Positions 9,380-18,280 of a DNA stretch of 64,000 bases are shown here, one piece after another. The DNA is from Nocardia abscessus (GTDB lineage Bacteria > Actinomycetota > Actinomycetes > Mycobacteriales > Mycobacteriaceae): the NCBI RefSeq assembly GCF_015477775.1, contig NZ_JADLQO010000005.1, forward strand, positions 310,001 through 374,000, given 5' to 3'. Below the pieces are notes generated by a model. The model was not told where the DNA came from. It worked only from the letters and a program-made list of their open reading frames with translations, and did not search any database. Each line of letters starts with the position of its first letter. Position 1 is the first letter of the stretch. The translations under genes were made by a program, and so were the position numbers.

Positions 9380-11056
9380 TCATTGCCGGTCCGGCAACGC
9401 CGCACGCGACATCACCACCAGCAGCCGACCCAGCACCTTCTGCGGGTCGTTGGCCTCGTCCTCACTCGATTCGACCGCGGCGAATCCCTCGGCCAGCGCC
9501 CTGCCCGGAACGAACAGACCCTGCTCGAAACAGTTGTCGCCGACCTGCGCCCGCCATCGCTTGTAGCCGGCGACCACCCGGCTCAGCGTCTCACCCCGGG
9601 GGTCGTTGATCCGCACGTATTCGGTGATGAGCGCGCGTTGCGCCTCCCTGTGTGCCCGGAACCCGCCGGTGAGGTCGACCGCGGCGCCGAGTTCCCGCAG
9701 GATCGCGGCATACATCGGTCGCCGTGGGGGACCGGATCCGGTAGTCGCCCGGGAACCGCCGGTCAACATCCGAGGATCGATCACAGCAGTGCGAGCCAGC
9801 ACGATCCACGGCGCCACCTCCCCCGATTCCTCTGCCGTGCTGCGATTCTCGACCGCGGATAGCGAACCCGTCATATCCCGGATCTCGATGCCGCGCAGCA
9901 CGGCCGGCATCCGCGGGAGGACGGTGTCGACAGCATCGGCGATGTCCTGGACCGTTGCCGCGGCGATACCCGCCGCGTCGAATCCGACGATCTCGATGTT
10001 GTGCCGAGCGGCCAGCTCCCGAGCGATCCGTATGGCCTCGGCATCGGTTGCTCGGCTCGCACGCACGCCTGCCTGTTTCGGGGGCCGCTTCTGCTCGGGA
10101 CGTTTCGGAGCCGGCTGCGGCTTCTTGCCCGCGGGCGGGCGGTCCGGGGTGCGTGGAGGGGATACCCGAGGCGGGGTTTCGTTCGCCGGCGCGCCGGAGG
10201 GGCGCGGAGCCTTTGCCCAAGGGGTGCCCGACCCGTTCCGCGACCACGGCGTATCCGCCGACGGCTTGCCAGAGCCGTTGCGGCCGCCCGGCATCGTCTG
10301 TGGACCCTCCTGCTTCCCCGTCGGTGTATTCGCCGGCGCGCCCTGTCGCTCTGCGCCGTTACCGGGCGTCACCGGCGATCTGGCCTCGGCTGCCGGGGGT
10401 TGGTCGCCGGATGTGTCATCGGGCGATTCGGTTTCCGGGGCATTGTCCGTCGTATCGTCCGGCTGTCCGGATTCCGTAGGTTGCCGTCCGGATTCCGGAG
10501 GTTGCTGTCCGGACTCCGCGGGCTGCCGGCCGGATGCCGGGGGTTGCTGGGTATCGACGCTGCCGCGGTCGTTCGGGGTGTCCGACTGCGGACGGACGGA
10601 GTCTCCGTTCGCCGGGCGATCGGACGTGCCCGGCGGCCGTGCGGAATCGTCTGTGGTGCTGGGGGATTCGGTTGACATCGCCTGCGGAATTGGTCCTGCC
10701 GACCGGTTCTGGCTCGGTGCGTTCGTGTGCGGGATGCCATCGTGGGCCGAGTTTCGGATGTTTCTTCCGCCGTAGCGGTCCCCGTCCTCGAACGCATCGA
10801 CCGCATGCTTCATCGCGGAACTCATCGCCCGGATGTCCGCGACGAGGTCGTCGAACCCCTCCAACGTACGGTCGGCACCGGGCTTGTAGGTGCGTGCGAA
10901 CGTCTCGCCGGCTTCGTCGTCACCCCAGAACTCACCCTCGTGGGCGAGTGCCGCCTTCAGCTCGTTCGCCATCCGTTCGGCGTCTTCGGCCGCCTGCCGC
11001 AACTCCGCCGCCGATTCGCGCAGCTGGGCCAGGTCGACCGACAGTGGTTCGGCCAC
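9380..11056 (-). CDS. WXG100-type protein with Pro-rich linker and degenerate zincin-like C-terminal domain
   Basis: This 558-residue protein has three parts. Residues 1-110 form a WXG100-like helical hairpin with WGDDE at the turn. Residues about 110-330 are a disordered Pro/Ser/Gln/Asp linker with short repeats (SGRQPAESGQQPPESGRQPT). Residues about 335-558 form a globular domain. GTG 11056 is preceded by AGGGGG; longer frames reach 11215 but lack family similarity. The C-terminal domain resembles the HEMAH domain of the giant protein (IARELAARHNIEIVGFD against IARQLFETFDIEVLGLD). At the active-site helix it reads YAAILRELGAAVD (449-461) where the giant protein reads YDAISHEMAHLRD. Both zinc-binding His are therefore replaced (Arg454, Ala458) and only Glu455 remains. 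It is probably a secreted partner with no protease activity. The role is inference. Confidence 0.8.
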   Translation of the reverse strand: MAEPLSVDLAQLRESAAELRQAAEDAERMANELKAALAHEGEFWGDDEAGETFARTYKPGADRTLEGFDDLVADIRAMSSAMKHAVDAFEDGDRYGGRNIRNSAHDGIPHTNAPSQNRSAGPIPQAMSTESPSTTDDSARPPGTSDRPANGDSVRPQSDTPNDRGSVDTQQPPASGRQPAESGQQPPESGRQPTESGQPDDTTDNAPETESPDDTSGDQPPAAEARSPVTPGNGAERQGAPANTPTGKQEGPQTMPGGRNGSGKPSADTPWSRNGSGTPWAKAPRPSGAPANETPPRVSPPRTPDRPPAGKKPQPAPKRPEQKRPPKQAGVRASRATDAEAIRIARELAARHNIEIVGFDAAGIAAATVQDIADAVDTVLPRMPAVLRGIEIRDMTGSLSAVENRSTAEESGEVAPWIVLARTAVIDPRMLTGGSRATTGSGPPRRPMYAAILRELGAAVDLTGGFRAHREAQRALITEYVRINDPRGETLSRVVAGYKRWRAQVGDNCFEQGLFVPGRALAEGFAAVESSEDEANDPQKVLGRLLVVMSRAALPDRQ

Positions 11057-11256
11057 GCGACCCCCTAGGTCGATATCGAGACGGCCCGGCCGTCTTCGGC
11101 TGCTGAACGGGACGTCGCGCATCGGCGAACCGGCCACGCGCCAGGCCGACCCGAGCCGAAGCATAAGCGACGTTCGCTGGTGTTCCCGTCTGCGGGAACG
11201 CCGCTTGCGGCCCACTCGGTGATCTACTGCTGCCTGCTCTGCTGAGGTCGCGAATG
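11057..11256. other. Intergenic stretch upstream of the WXG100-type gene
   Basis: These 200 bp separate the toxin-like locus from the end of the sdh operon. Beyond the AGGGGG ribosome binding site of the 11056 start I see no gene, clear promoter box or repeat. Confidence 0.5.
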
Positions 11257-11296
11257 GCGAAGGCCGCCACCATCTTGGGATGGTGGCGGCCTTCGC
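11257..11296 (-). terminator. Hairpin terminator after sdhB
   Basis: A perfect 18-bp stem (GCGAAGGCCGCCACCATC and its complement) with a 4-nt loop lies 17 bp past the sdhB stop. No T-run follows on the minus strand, which is common for actinobacterial terminators. It separates the sdh operon from the WXG100/toxin locus. Confidence 0.75.
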
Positions 11297-11313
11297 TTTC
11301 GGCTAGCCGGGGG

Positions 11314-12087
11314 TCAGCGGGTGAAGAGCAGGGCTCGCTTGACTTCCTGGATCGCCTTGGTGACCTCGATGCCTCGGGGGCAGGCGTCGGTGCAGTTGAA
11401 GGTGGTGCGGCAGCGCCAGACGCCTTCGACGTCGTTGAGGATGTCGAGGCGCTCGCGGGCGCCTTCGTCGCGGCTGTCGAAGATGAAGCGGTGGGCGTTC
11501 ACGATCGCGGCCGGGCCGAAGTAGCTGCCGTCGCTCCAGTACACGGGGCAGGAGGTGGTGCAGCAGGCGCACAGGATGCACTTGGTGGTGTCGTCGAACC
11601 TGGCGCGGTCGGCCTGGCTCTGGATGCGCTCGCGGGTGGGCTCGTTACCCGAGGTCATCAGGTACGGCTTCACCGCGCGGAACGCGTCGAAGAACGGCTC
11701 CATGTTCACCACGAGGTCCTTCTCCACGGGCAGGCCGCGGATCGGCTCGACGGTGACGGTGATCGACTTGCCGCCCTTGGGCAGCATGTCCTTCATCAGC
11801 ACCTTGCAGGCCAGCCGGTTGACACCGTTGATCCGCATGGCATCCGAACCGCAGACGCCGTGCGCGCAGGAACGGCGGAAGGTGAGCGTGCCGTCCAGGT
11901 AGGACTTGATGTAGATCAGCACGTTCAGGAAGCGGTCGGTCGACAGGACCGGCACCTGGAAGGATTCCCAGTGCGCGCCCTTGTCGTCCTCCGGGTTGAA
12001 GCGAGCCACCTTGACGGTGATCATCACCGAGCCCTCGGGGACCGGAGCGGGCTTCTGCGAAGAGGGTGCTTCGGCAACAGCAGTCAT
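11314..12087 (-). CDS. sdhB: Succinate dehydrogenase iron-sulfur subunit SdhB
   Basis: This 257-residue subunit carries electrons from the SdhA flavin to the membrane anchor in the TCA cycle and respiratory chain. The N-terminal ferredoxin domain has the [2Fe-2S] cysteines (RSCAHGVCGSD). The C-terminal domain has the [4Fe-4S] motif CILCACCTTSCP and the later CRTTFNCTDACP cysteines for the [3Fe-4S] cluster. Its ATG shares one base with the sdhA stop (TGATG), so it is translationally coupled. It is last in the sdhC-sdhD-sdhA-sdhB operon and is followed by a strong hairpin. Confidence 0.97.
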   Translation of the reverse strand: MTAVAEAPSSQKPAPVPEGSVMITVKVARFNPEDDKGAHWESFQVPVLSTDRFLNVLIYIKSYLDGTLTFRRSCAHGVCGSDAMRINGVNRLACKVLMKDMLPKGGKSITVTVEPIRGLPVEKDLVVNMEPFFDAFRAVKPYLMTSGNEPTRERIQSQADRARFDDTTKCILCACCTTSCPVYWSDGSYFGPAAIVNAHRFIFDSRDEGARERLDILNDVEGVWRCRTTFNCTDACPRGIEVTKAIQEVKRALLFTR

Positions 12088-13886
12088 CAGTACTTACGCT
12101 CCATCGGCTCGTAACGGGTCTGCACCACCGGCTTGAAGTCCAGGCGGATGTCCGAGAGGAGATCCGAGCCCTCCTTGTAGGCCATCGTGTGCCGCATGAA
12201 GTTCACGTCGTCGCGGTCCGGGTAGTCCTCGCGAGCGTGGCCGCCGCGCGATTCCTTGCGGTTGAGCGCGCCGACCACGGTGACCTCGGCCAGCTCGAGC
12301 AGGAAGCCGAGCTCGACGGCCTCGAGCAGGTCGCTGTTGTAGCGCCGGCCCTTGTCCTGCACGGTGATCCGCGCGTAGCGCTCCTTGAGCGCGTGGATGT
12401 CGGTGAGCGCCTGCTTGAGCGTGTCCTCGGTGCGGAACACCGAGGCGTTGTTGTCCATCGACCGCTGCAGCTCGGTGCGGATGTCGGCCACCCGCTCGTC
12501 GCCGTGCTCGCTCAGCAGCTGGGCCAGCCAGTCCTGCACCATCTGCGCCGGGTTCTCCGGCAGTTCGACGAACTCGCTGCGCTGCGCGTACTCCGCGGCG
12601 GCGATGCCGGCGCGGCGGCCGAACACGTTGATGTCCAGCAGCGAGTTGGTGCCGAGACGGTTGGCGCCGTGCACCGAGACACACGCGCACTCGCCCGCGG
12701 CGTACAGACCGGGAACGACGTCGCTGTTGTTGCGCAGCACCTCGCCGCGGATGCGGGTCGGGATGCCGCCCATCACGTAGTGACAGGTCGGGAACACCGG
12801 CACCAGTTCCTTCACCGGGTCCACACCCAGGTAGGTGCGGGAGAACTCGGTGATGTCGGGCAGCTTCTCCTCGAGCACGTCCTCGCCGAGGTGGGTCACG
12901 TCGATGTAGACGTAGTCCTTGTTCGGTCCCGCGCCGCGGCCCTCCAGCACCTCCAGCACCATCGAGCGGGCGACGATGTCGCGCGGCGCGAGGTCCTTGA
13001 TGGTGGGGGCGTAGCGCTCCATGAACCGTTCGCCGTCGGCGTTGCGCAGGATGCCGCCCTCGCCGCGGACGGCCTCGGAGATGAGGATGCCCAGGCCGGC
13101 CAGGCCTGTCGGGTGGAACTGGTGGAACTCCATGTCCTCCAGCGGCAGGCCCTTGCGGAACACGATCGCCATGCCGTCGCCGGTCAGCGTGTGCGCGTTC
13201 GAGGTGGTCTTGTACATCCGGCCCGAGCCGCCCGTGGCGAACACGATCGACTTGGCGTGGAAAACGTGCAGTTCACCGGTGGCCAGCTCGTAGGCGACCA
13301 CGCCGGTGGCGACCGGGCCGCGCTCGGTCTCGGTGAGCACCAGGTCGAGCACGTAGAACTCGTTGAAGAACTCCACGTCGTGCTTGACGCAGTTCTGGTA
13401 CAGCGTCTGCAGGATCATGTGGCCGGTGCGGTCGGCGGCATAGCACGCGCGGCGGACCGGGGCCTTGCCGTGATCGCGGGTGTGGCCGCCGAAGCGCCGC
13501 TGGTCGATCTTGCCCTCGGGCGTCCGGTTGAACGGCAGGCCCATCTTCTCCAGATCGAGCACCGCGTCGATGGCCTCTTTGGCCATGATCTCCGCGGCGT
13601 CCTGGTCGACCAGGTAGTCACCACCCTTGACCGTGTCGAAGGTGTGCCATTCCCAGTTGTCCTCTTCGACGTTGGCCAGCGCGGCGCACATGCCGCCCTG
13701 GGCCGCGCCGGTGTGGCTGCGGGTCGGGTACAGCTTGGTCAGCACCGCCGTCCGAGCCCGCGGGCCTGCCTCGATCGCGGCGCGCATGCCCGCGCCACCC
13801 GCGCCGACGATGACGACGTCGTAGCGGTGCTCCTGGACAGGCCGAGATTCCCCGGTCCCGATGGTTCGTTCGCTGCGCTCACTCAT
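12087..13886 (-). CDS. sdhA: Succinate dehydrogenase flavoprotein SdhA
   Basis: This 599-residue catalytic subunit oxidises succinate to fumarate. It has the Rossmann FAD motif YDVVIVGAGGAGMRA. The SHTGAAQGG motif contains the His that covalently holds FAD, and FHPTG and HGANRLGTNSL are substrate-side motifs. It lies third in sdhCDAB, 16 bp after sdhD. I kept ATG 13886, but the first 16 residues (SERSERTIGTGESRP) are unlike the family and a GTG at 13838 (VQEHRYDVV) is an alternative start. The long open frame on the opposite strand (12066-13910) is a codon-bias shadow. Confidence 0.97.
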   Translation of the reverse strand: MSERSERTIGTGESRPVQEHRYDVVIVGAGGAGMRAAIEAGPRARTAVLTKLYPTRSHTGAAQGGMCAALANVEEDNWEWHTFDTVKGGDYLVDQDAAEIMAKEAIDAVLDLEKMGLPFNRTPEGKIDQRRFGGHTRDHGKAPVRRACYAADRTGHMILQTLYQNCVKHDVEFFNEFYVLDLVLTETERGPVATGVVAYELATGELHVFHAKSIVFATGGSGRMYKTTSNAHTLTGDGMAIVFRKGLPLEDMEFHQFHPTGLAGLGILISEAVRGEGGILRNADGERFMERYAPTIKDLAPRDIVARSMVLEVLEGRGAGPNKDYVYIDVTHLGEDVLEEKLPDITEFSRTYLGVDPVKELVPVFPTCHYVMGGIPTRIRGEVLRNNSDVVPGLYAAGECACVSVHGANRLGTNSLLDINVFGRRAGIAAAEYAQRSEFVELPENPAQMVQDWLAQLLSEHGDERVADIRTELQRSMDNNASVFRTEDTLKQALTDIHALKERYARITVQDKGRRYNSDLLEAVELGFLLELAEVTVVGALNRKESRGGHAREDYPDRDDVNFMRHTMAYKEGSDLLSDIRLDFKPVVQTRYEPMERKY

Positions 13887-13902
13887 GCGAGGGGGCCTGT
13901 TC

Positions 13903-14334
13903 CTAACTGATGTTGGGGTCGAAGGTGAAGATGACGTAGGTGCCCACGCCCATGATCAGGATCATCGAGATGGCCAGCAGGGTCTTGAGCCAGAACCGGG
14001 TCGAGTCCTTGCGGGAGTAGTCGTCGATGACCGTGCGCAGGCCGTTGCCGCCGTGCAACTGCGCCAGCCACAGCATGCTCAGGTCCCAGAACTGCCAGAA
14101 CGGGCTGGACCAGCGCCCGGCGACGAAGGCGAAGTTGAGTCGCTTCACACCGCCGTCGAGCAGCAGCATGATCGTCATGTGGCCGAGCACCAGCACGATC
14201 AGCAGCAGGCCGGAGAAGCGCATGAACAGCCAGGCGTACTTCTCGAAGTTGTTGCTCGAGCGCGCGCGCGGCGAGCGGGGCAGATCCAGGCTGGCCGGCC
14301 GGTCGTAAGACTTACCGAGAACAGGTGCGCTCAT
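13903..14334 (-). CDS. sdhD: Succinate dehydrogenase membrane anchor SdhD
   Basis: The product is a 143-residue membrane anchor with three hydrophobic helices (FSGLLLIVLVLGHMTIMLLL, a middle one around FWQFWDLSMLWLAQ, and TLLAISMILIMGVGTYVIF). The HM pair in helix 1 is placed like a heme b ligand. With SdhC it forms the quinone site and anchors SdhAB to the membrane. It starts 2 bp after the sdhC stop. A longer in-frame reading to 14670 runs through sdhC and is spurious. Confidence 0.93.
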   Translation of the reverse strand: MSAPVLGKSYDRPASLDLPRSPRARSSNNFEKYAWLFMRFSGLLLIVLVLGHMTIMLLLDGGVKRLNFAFVAGRWSSPFWQFWDLSMLWLAQLHGGNGLRTVIDDYSRKDSTRFWLKTLLAISMILIMGVGTYVIFTFDPNIS

Positions 14335-14336
14335 TG

Positions 14337-14735
14337 TCAGTGCTCCGTGAACAGGTAGAAGAACTGGCGTCCGATCGCCGGAACGGCCAGCAGGAACCAG
14401 ATCGCAAGGATGATCCAGAGCATCAGGCGCTGGTACTTCGGTCCCTTGGACCAGAAGTCCACCAGGATCACGCGGACGCCGTTGAGCGCGTGGAACAGCA
14501 CGACGACGACCAGGCCCATTTCCATCAACGCCACCAGCGGCGTCTTGTAGGTCTCGATCGCCTCGTTGTAGGTGTCCGGGCTCACGCGCACCAGGGCGGT
14601 GTCCAGCACGTGGACGAAGAGGAAGAAGAAGATGGTGACGCCGGTGATCCGGTGCAGCGCCCACGACCACATTCCGGGGTCGCCTCGGTACAGCGTCTTC
14701 CGCTTCGGCTGGGCCGGAGCTTCAATCGTGGTCAT
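14337..14735 (-). CDS. sdhC: Succinate dehydrogenase cytochrome b556 subunit SdhC
   Basis: This 132-residue subunit has three transmembrane helices. The conserved motif SWALHRITGVTIFFFLFVHV carries the SdhC signature HRxTG and a heme-ligand type His in FVHVLDTALV. A second His-bearing helix reads VVVVLFHALNGVRVIL. It is the first gene of the sdh operon. I chose ATG 14735 (MTTIEAPAQP), with GGAGG 11 nt upstream. A TTG six codons earlier is possible. Confidence 0.93.
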   Translation of the reverse strand: MTTIEAPAQPKRKTLYRGDPGMWSWALHRITGVTIFFFLFVHVLDTALVRVSPDTYNEAIETYKTPLVALMEMGLVVVVLFHALNGVRVILVDFWSKGPKYQRLMLWIILAIWFLLAVPAIGRQFFYLFTEH

Positions 14736-14925
14736 AGAGTGCGATGCCTCCAACGTCGTTGATGGACCCCGGTTGCAGGTCCGACGCCGACGGCGTTGGG
14801 GGCGAATGCCCAGGTGGCTGTACTCCGGCCCGTCGCAGGGGAAACCTGAACCGATCTGTTCTGGACTCTAATCCCCCAGCAATCCCGGAACTAATTCGGC
14901 GTACCGTGCGTTGCGCGACATCCAA

Positions 14926-14944
14926 TCGGGTTAGGCTTACCTTT
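14926..14944. promoter_or_regulatory. Candidate IdeR/DtxR iron box between sdhC and cdd
   Basis: TCGGGTTAGGCTTACCTTT matches the IdeR consensus TTAGGTTAGGCTAACCTAA at 14 of 19 positions, with the centre (GGTTAGGCT-ACCT) largely conserved. It lies in the 279-bp divergent gap, about 190 bp upstream of sdhC and 70 bp upstream of cdd. SDH is iron-rich, so iron control would make sense. The match is suggestive only; no other element was recognised in this gap. Confidence 0.35.
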
Positions 14945-15014
14945 CTTGATGTGTGCGGGGTTGCGTCGTGGCCCTTGCGCGGCCGTGATCGGGTCGGTCC
15001 GAGAGAGGTTCCCC

Positions 15015-15416
15015 ATGCCGGAAATCGACTGGAAATTACTGCGCGACAACGCATTTCAAGTCATGCAGAATGCCTATGCGCCGTACTCGCGGTTTCCGGT
15101 CGGCGCCGCGGCTCTCAGTGCCGATGGCCGAATTGTGAGCGGTTGCAATGTGGAGAATGTCTCATATGGATTGGGCCTGTGTGCCGAATGTGTACTCATC
15201 GGTAACTTGATTTCGGGGGGTGGAGGGCGTCTCACGGCGGTCTCCGTGACCGATTCTCGCGGCGAAATCCTGATGCCATGCGGTCGCTGTAGACAGTTGC
15301 TCTACGAGCACGGCGGGGCCGATCTGCTCATCGATCACAAGGCGGGAGCGGTGCCGTTGCGCACCCTGCTGCCGGACGCGTTCGGTCCGGACGACTTGGA
15401 CGCGGGACAGCTGTAG
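15015..15416 (+). CDS. cdd: Cytidine deaminase
   Basis: This 133-residue enzyme deaminates cytidine and deoxycytidine to uridine and deoxyuridine for pyrimidine salvage. It has the small homotetrameric-type layout: AYAPYSRFPVGAA, the substrate motif CNVENVSYG, the catalytic CAEC, and the zinc-binding PCGRCRQLL. ATG 15015 has GAGAGAGG 6 nt upstream. It starts a plus-strand salvage series with deoA and add. Confidence 0.96.
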   Translation: MPEIDWKLLRDNAFQVMQNAYAPYSRFPVGAAALSADGRIVSGCNVENVSYGLGLCAECVLIGNLISGGGGRLTAVSVTDSRGEILMPCGRCRQLLYEHGGADLLIDHKAGAVPLRTLLPDAFGPDDLDAGQL

Positions 15417-15519
15417 CCGGTTCCTCGGCTCAGGCGCGAGCATCCGAGGCGCTACCGCGAGGCGGTTCCGTCCCATCGGCGAGAACCGGGTCCTGTCGGC
15501 TCGTGCCAAACTGGCGACC

Positions 15520-16809
15520 GTGACGGCTCTGGACGCGGTTTCGATCATCACCACCAAACGGGACGGCGGCGAGCTGTCGGACGCGCAGATCGACTGGGTG
15601 GTCGACGCGTTCACACGCGGTGTGGTGGCCGACGAGCAGATGTCCGCGCTGGCCATGGCGATCTTCTGGCGGGGGATGACCCGGCGTGAGACGGCCAGAT
15701 GGACCGCCGCGATGATCGCCTCCGGACGGCGCATGGACCTCACCGACCTGCCACGGCCGACCGTGGACAAGCACTCGACCGGCGGCGTCGGTGACAAGAT
15801 CACGCTGCCGCTGGCGCCGCTGGTCGCGGCGTGCGGCGCGGCGGTGCCGCAATTGTCCGGGCGCGGCCTCGGGCACACCGGCGGCACCCTGGACAAGCTG
15901 GAGTCCATCCCCGGCTGGCAGGCGGACGTGCCGGCGCCGCGAATGCGGGACCTGCTGACCGACCCTGCCATCGGCGCGGTGATCTGCGCGGCAGGGGCCG
16001 ACCTCGCACCCGCGGACCGGCGGCTCTACGCCCTGCGCGACGTGACCGGCACGGTCGAATCGATCCCGCTGATCGCCAGCTCGATCATGAGCAAGAAGAT
16101 CGCCGAGGGCACCGCGGCGCTGCTGCTCGACGTCAAGGTCGGCTCCGGCGCGTTCCTGAAGACCTTGGACGGGGCGCGGGAGCTGGCGACGGCGATGGTC
16201 GAACTCGGCGACGACGCGGGCGTGCGGACGGTGGCGCTGCTCACCGCCATGGACATCCCGCTCGGCCGGACGGCGGGCAACGCTCTGGAAGTCGCGGAAT
16301 CGGTGGAGGTGCTCGCGGGCGGCGGGCCCGCCGACGTCGTCGAGCTGACCATCGCCCTGGCTCGCGAGATGGTCGCGCTGGCCGGTCTCGATGCCGACCC
16401 CGCCGAGGCGCTGGCCGACGGCCGCGCGATGGACCACTGGCGCGCGATGGTCCGCGCTCAGGGTGGCGACCCGGACGCGCCGCTGCCCACCGCGAAACAC
16501 ACCGAGACCGTGCGCGCCGACGCCGACGGCGTGCTGACCCGGCTCGACGCGCTGGGTGTCGGTATCGCCGCCTGGCGCCTGGGCGCGGGCCGCGCACGTC
16601 AGGGTGATCCGGTGCAGTTCGGCGCGGGCATCGAGATGCACGCCAAACCGGGCGACGCGGTGACCGCGGGGCAGCCGTTGCTCACCATGCACACCGACAC
16701 CCCCGACGCCTTCACCGGCGCGGCGGCGGCCCTGCGCGATGCCGTCACCATCGAAACCGACGCCTCGCTCACCTCCGCCCCACTGATCCTCGACCGAATC
16801 GTCTCCTGA
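15520..16809 (+). CDS. deoA: Thymidine phosphorylase
   Basis: This 429-residue enzyme cleaves thymidine with phosphate to thymine and deoxyribose-1-phosphate. Family signatures are DKHSTGGVGDKITL (phosphate site), SGRGLGHTGGTLDKLESIPG, and SSIMSKKIAEGTAALLLDVK. The length is normal for bacterial pyrimidine-nucleoside phosphorylases. The start is GTG 15520. It follows cdd by 103 bp and feeds the same pyrimidine salvage route, whose phosphoribosyltransferase (upp) lies at 22572. Confidence 0.96.
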   Translation: MTALDAVSIITTKRDGGELSDAQIDWVVDAFTRGVVADEQMSALAMAIFWRGMTRRETARWTAAMIASGRRMDLTDLPRPTVDKHSTGGVGDKITLPLAPLVAACGAAVPQLSGRGLGHTGGTLDKLESIPGWQADVPAPRMRDLLTDPAIGAVICAAGADLAPADRRLYALRDVTGTVESIPLIASSIMSKKIAEGTAALLLDVKVGSGAFLKTLDGARELATAMVELGDDAGVRTVALLTAMDIPLGRTAGNALEVAESVEVLAGGGPADVVELTIALAREMVALAGLDADPAEALADGRAMDHWRAMVRAQGGDPDAPLPTAKHTETVRADADGVLTRLDALGVGIAAWRLGAGRARQGDPVQFGAGIEMHAKPGDAVTAGQPLLTMHTDTPDAFTGAAAALRDAVTIETDASLTSAPLILDRIVS

Positions 16810-17048
16810 CCCTCCGGCGATCACAGGGGCGAGGACAGCGGCCCGCCCGGGCCGAGCCGTCCCTATTCACGGCTGGTGTCGCGGTGAGGCGGCGGCACTC
16901 GTAGCTACACCGGGTGACCCTGCCGGATCGTGTGGCGAAGGTCCGGGCGGTGTCGCGCGGCCTACCGGCCCGCATCCGGCGGACAACGAGATGGTTGCCA
17001 CGGCCGGACTCGGCTGCCGTTTCGGCGCCGTGCGGCTACCGTCGATAC

Positions 17049-18146
17049 ATGACTGGACCGATGCCTCTCACTCTCGCCTCGATCCGCCAAGCGCCGAAGG
17101 CACTGCTGCACGATCACCTCGACGGTGGACTGCGGCCCGCGACGGTGCTCGAACTCGCCGCGCACAGCGGCTACGACGACCTACCCGCCACCGACGAGGC
17201 CGCGCTGGCGGCCTGGTTCCGTGACGCGGCCGACAGCGGATCGCTGGAACGGTACCTGGAGACCTTCGCGCACACCGTCGCCGTGATGCAGACCCCGGAG
17301 GGCCTGCGCCGCGTCGCCCGCGAATGCGCCGAGGACCTCGCCGCCGACGGCGTCGTGTACGCGGAGGTGCGCTTCGCCCCCGAACAGCACTTGGAGCGCG
17401 GACTGACGCTGGACGAGGTGGTGGAACACACGCTGGCCGGATTCCGTGAGGGGGAGGCGGCCGCCGCCGAGCAGGGCCACCCCATCGTGGTGACCTGTCT
17501 GCTCACCGCGATGCGGCACGCGGCGCGCTCGCGGGAGATCGCGGAACTGACGGTGCGCTTCCGCGATCGCGGCGTGGGCGGCTTCGACATCGCGGGCGCG
17601 GAGGCCGGTTACCCGCCCAGCAGGCACCTCGACGCGTTCGAGTACATGCGCGCGAACAGTGCGCACTTCACCATCCACGCGGGTGAGGCGTTCGGCCTGC
17701 CGTCCATCCACGAGGCCCTCGCGTTCTGCGGGTGCGACCGGCTCGGCCACGGCGTGCGGATCACCGACGACATCAGCGTGCCCGGCGCGGTCGAGGACGC
17801 ACAGCTCGGCCTGGTCGCCAACTACGTCCGGGACATGCGCATCCCGCTGGAGCTGTGTCCGTCGTCGAACGTGCAGACCGGCGCCGTGCCGTCGCTGGAC
17901 AAGCATCCGTTCGACCTGCTGGCCCGGCTGCGCTTCCGCGTCACGGTCAATACCGACAACCGGCTGATGAGCGACACCAGCATGAGCCAGGAGATGCTCA
18001 AGCTGGTCGAGACGTTCGGTTACGGCTGGAGCGACCTGGAGCGGTTCACCATCAACGCCATGAAGTCGGCGTTCATCCCGTTCCCCGAGCGGCTGCGGAT
18101 CATCGACGACATCATCAAGCCCGGATACGCGGTGCTCATCGGGTAG
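17049..18146 (+). CDS. add: Adenosine deaminase
   Basis: This 365-residue enzyme converts adenosine and deoxyadenosine to inosine and deoxyinosine. Metal and active-site motifs are present: HDHLDGG (HxH-type), HAGEAFGLPS, CDRLGHGVRI, CPSSNVQTGAV and NTDNRLMSDT. ATG 17049 was chosen because the 45 codons upstream in frame have no family similarity. The product can pass to the purine nucleoside phosphorylase at 24708. The 239-bp gap before it shows nothing recognisable. Confidence 0.95.
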   Translation: MTGPMPLTLASIRQAPKALLHDHLDGGLRPATVLELAAHSGYDDLPATDEAALAAWFRDAADSGSLERYLETFAHTVAVMQTPEGLRRVARECAEDLAADGVVYAEVRFAPEQHLERGLTLDEVVEHTLAGFREGEAAAAEQGHPIVVTCLLTAMRHAARSREIAELTVRFRDRGVGGFDIAGAEAGYPPSRHLDAFEYMRANSAHFTIHAGEAFGLPSIHEALAFCGCDRLGHGVRITDDISVPGAVEDAQLGLVANYVRDMRIPLELCPSSNVQTGAVPSLDKHPFDLLARLRFRVTVNTDNRLMSDTSMSQEMLKLVETFGYGWSDLERFTINAMKSAFIPFPERLRIIDDIIKPGYAVLIG

Positions 18147-18280
18147 CGGGGAACCCGTCCTCGCGGCCGATTGCCGGGTTCGGCATCGAAAGAAACCGCC
18201 GAGCCGGACGTGCCGGAAAGCTGCGAATCGGCGGTCCGGCTTTGTGGTCGCCCGGCAACCGGTTCGCTAGCGTGACGAAC

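Noticed and set aside
12066..13910. 614-codon plus-strand frame opposite sdhA
   Set aside because: The minus strand encodes a complete SdhA with all catalytic motifs. The antisense frame is His/Val-rich without any motif.
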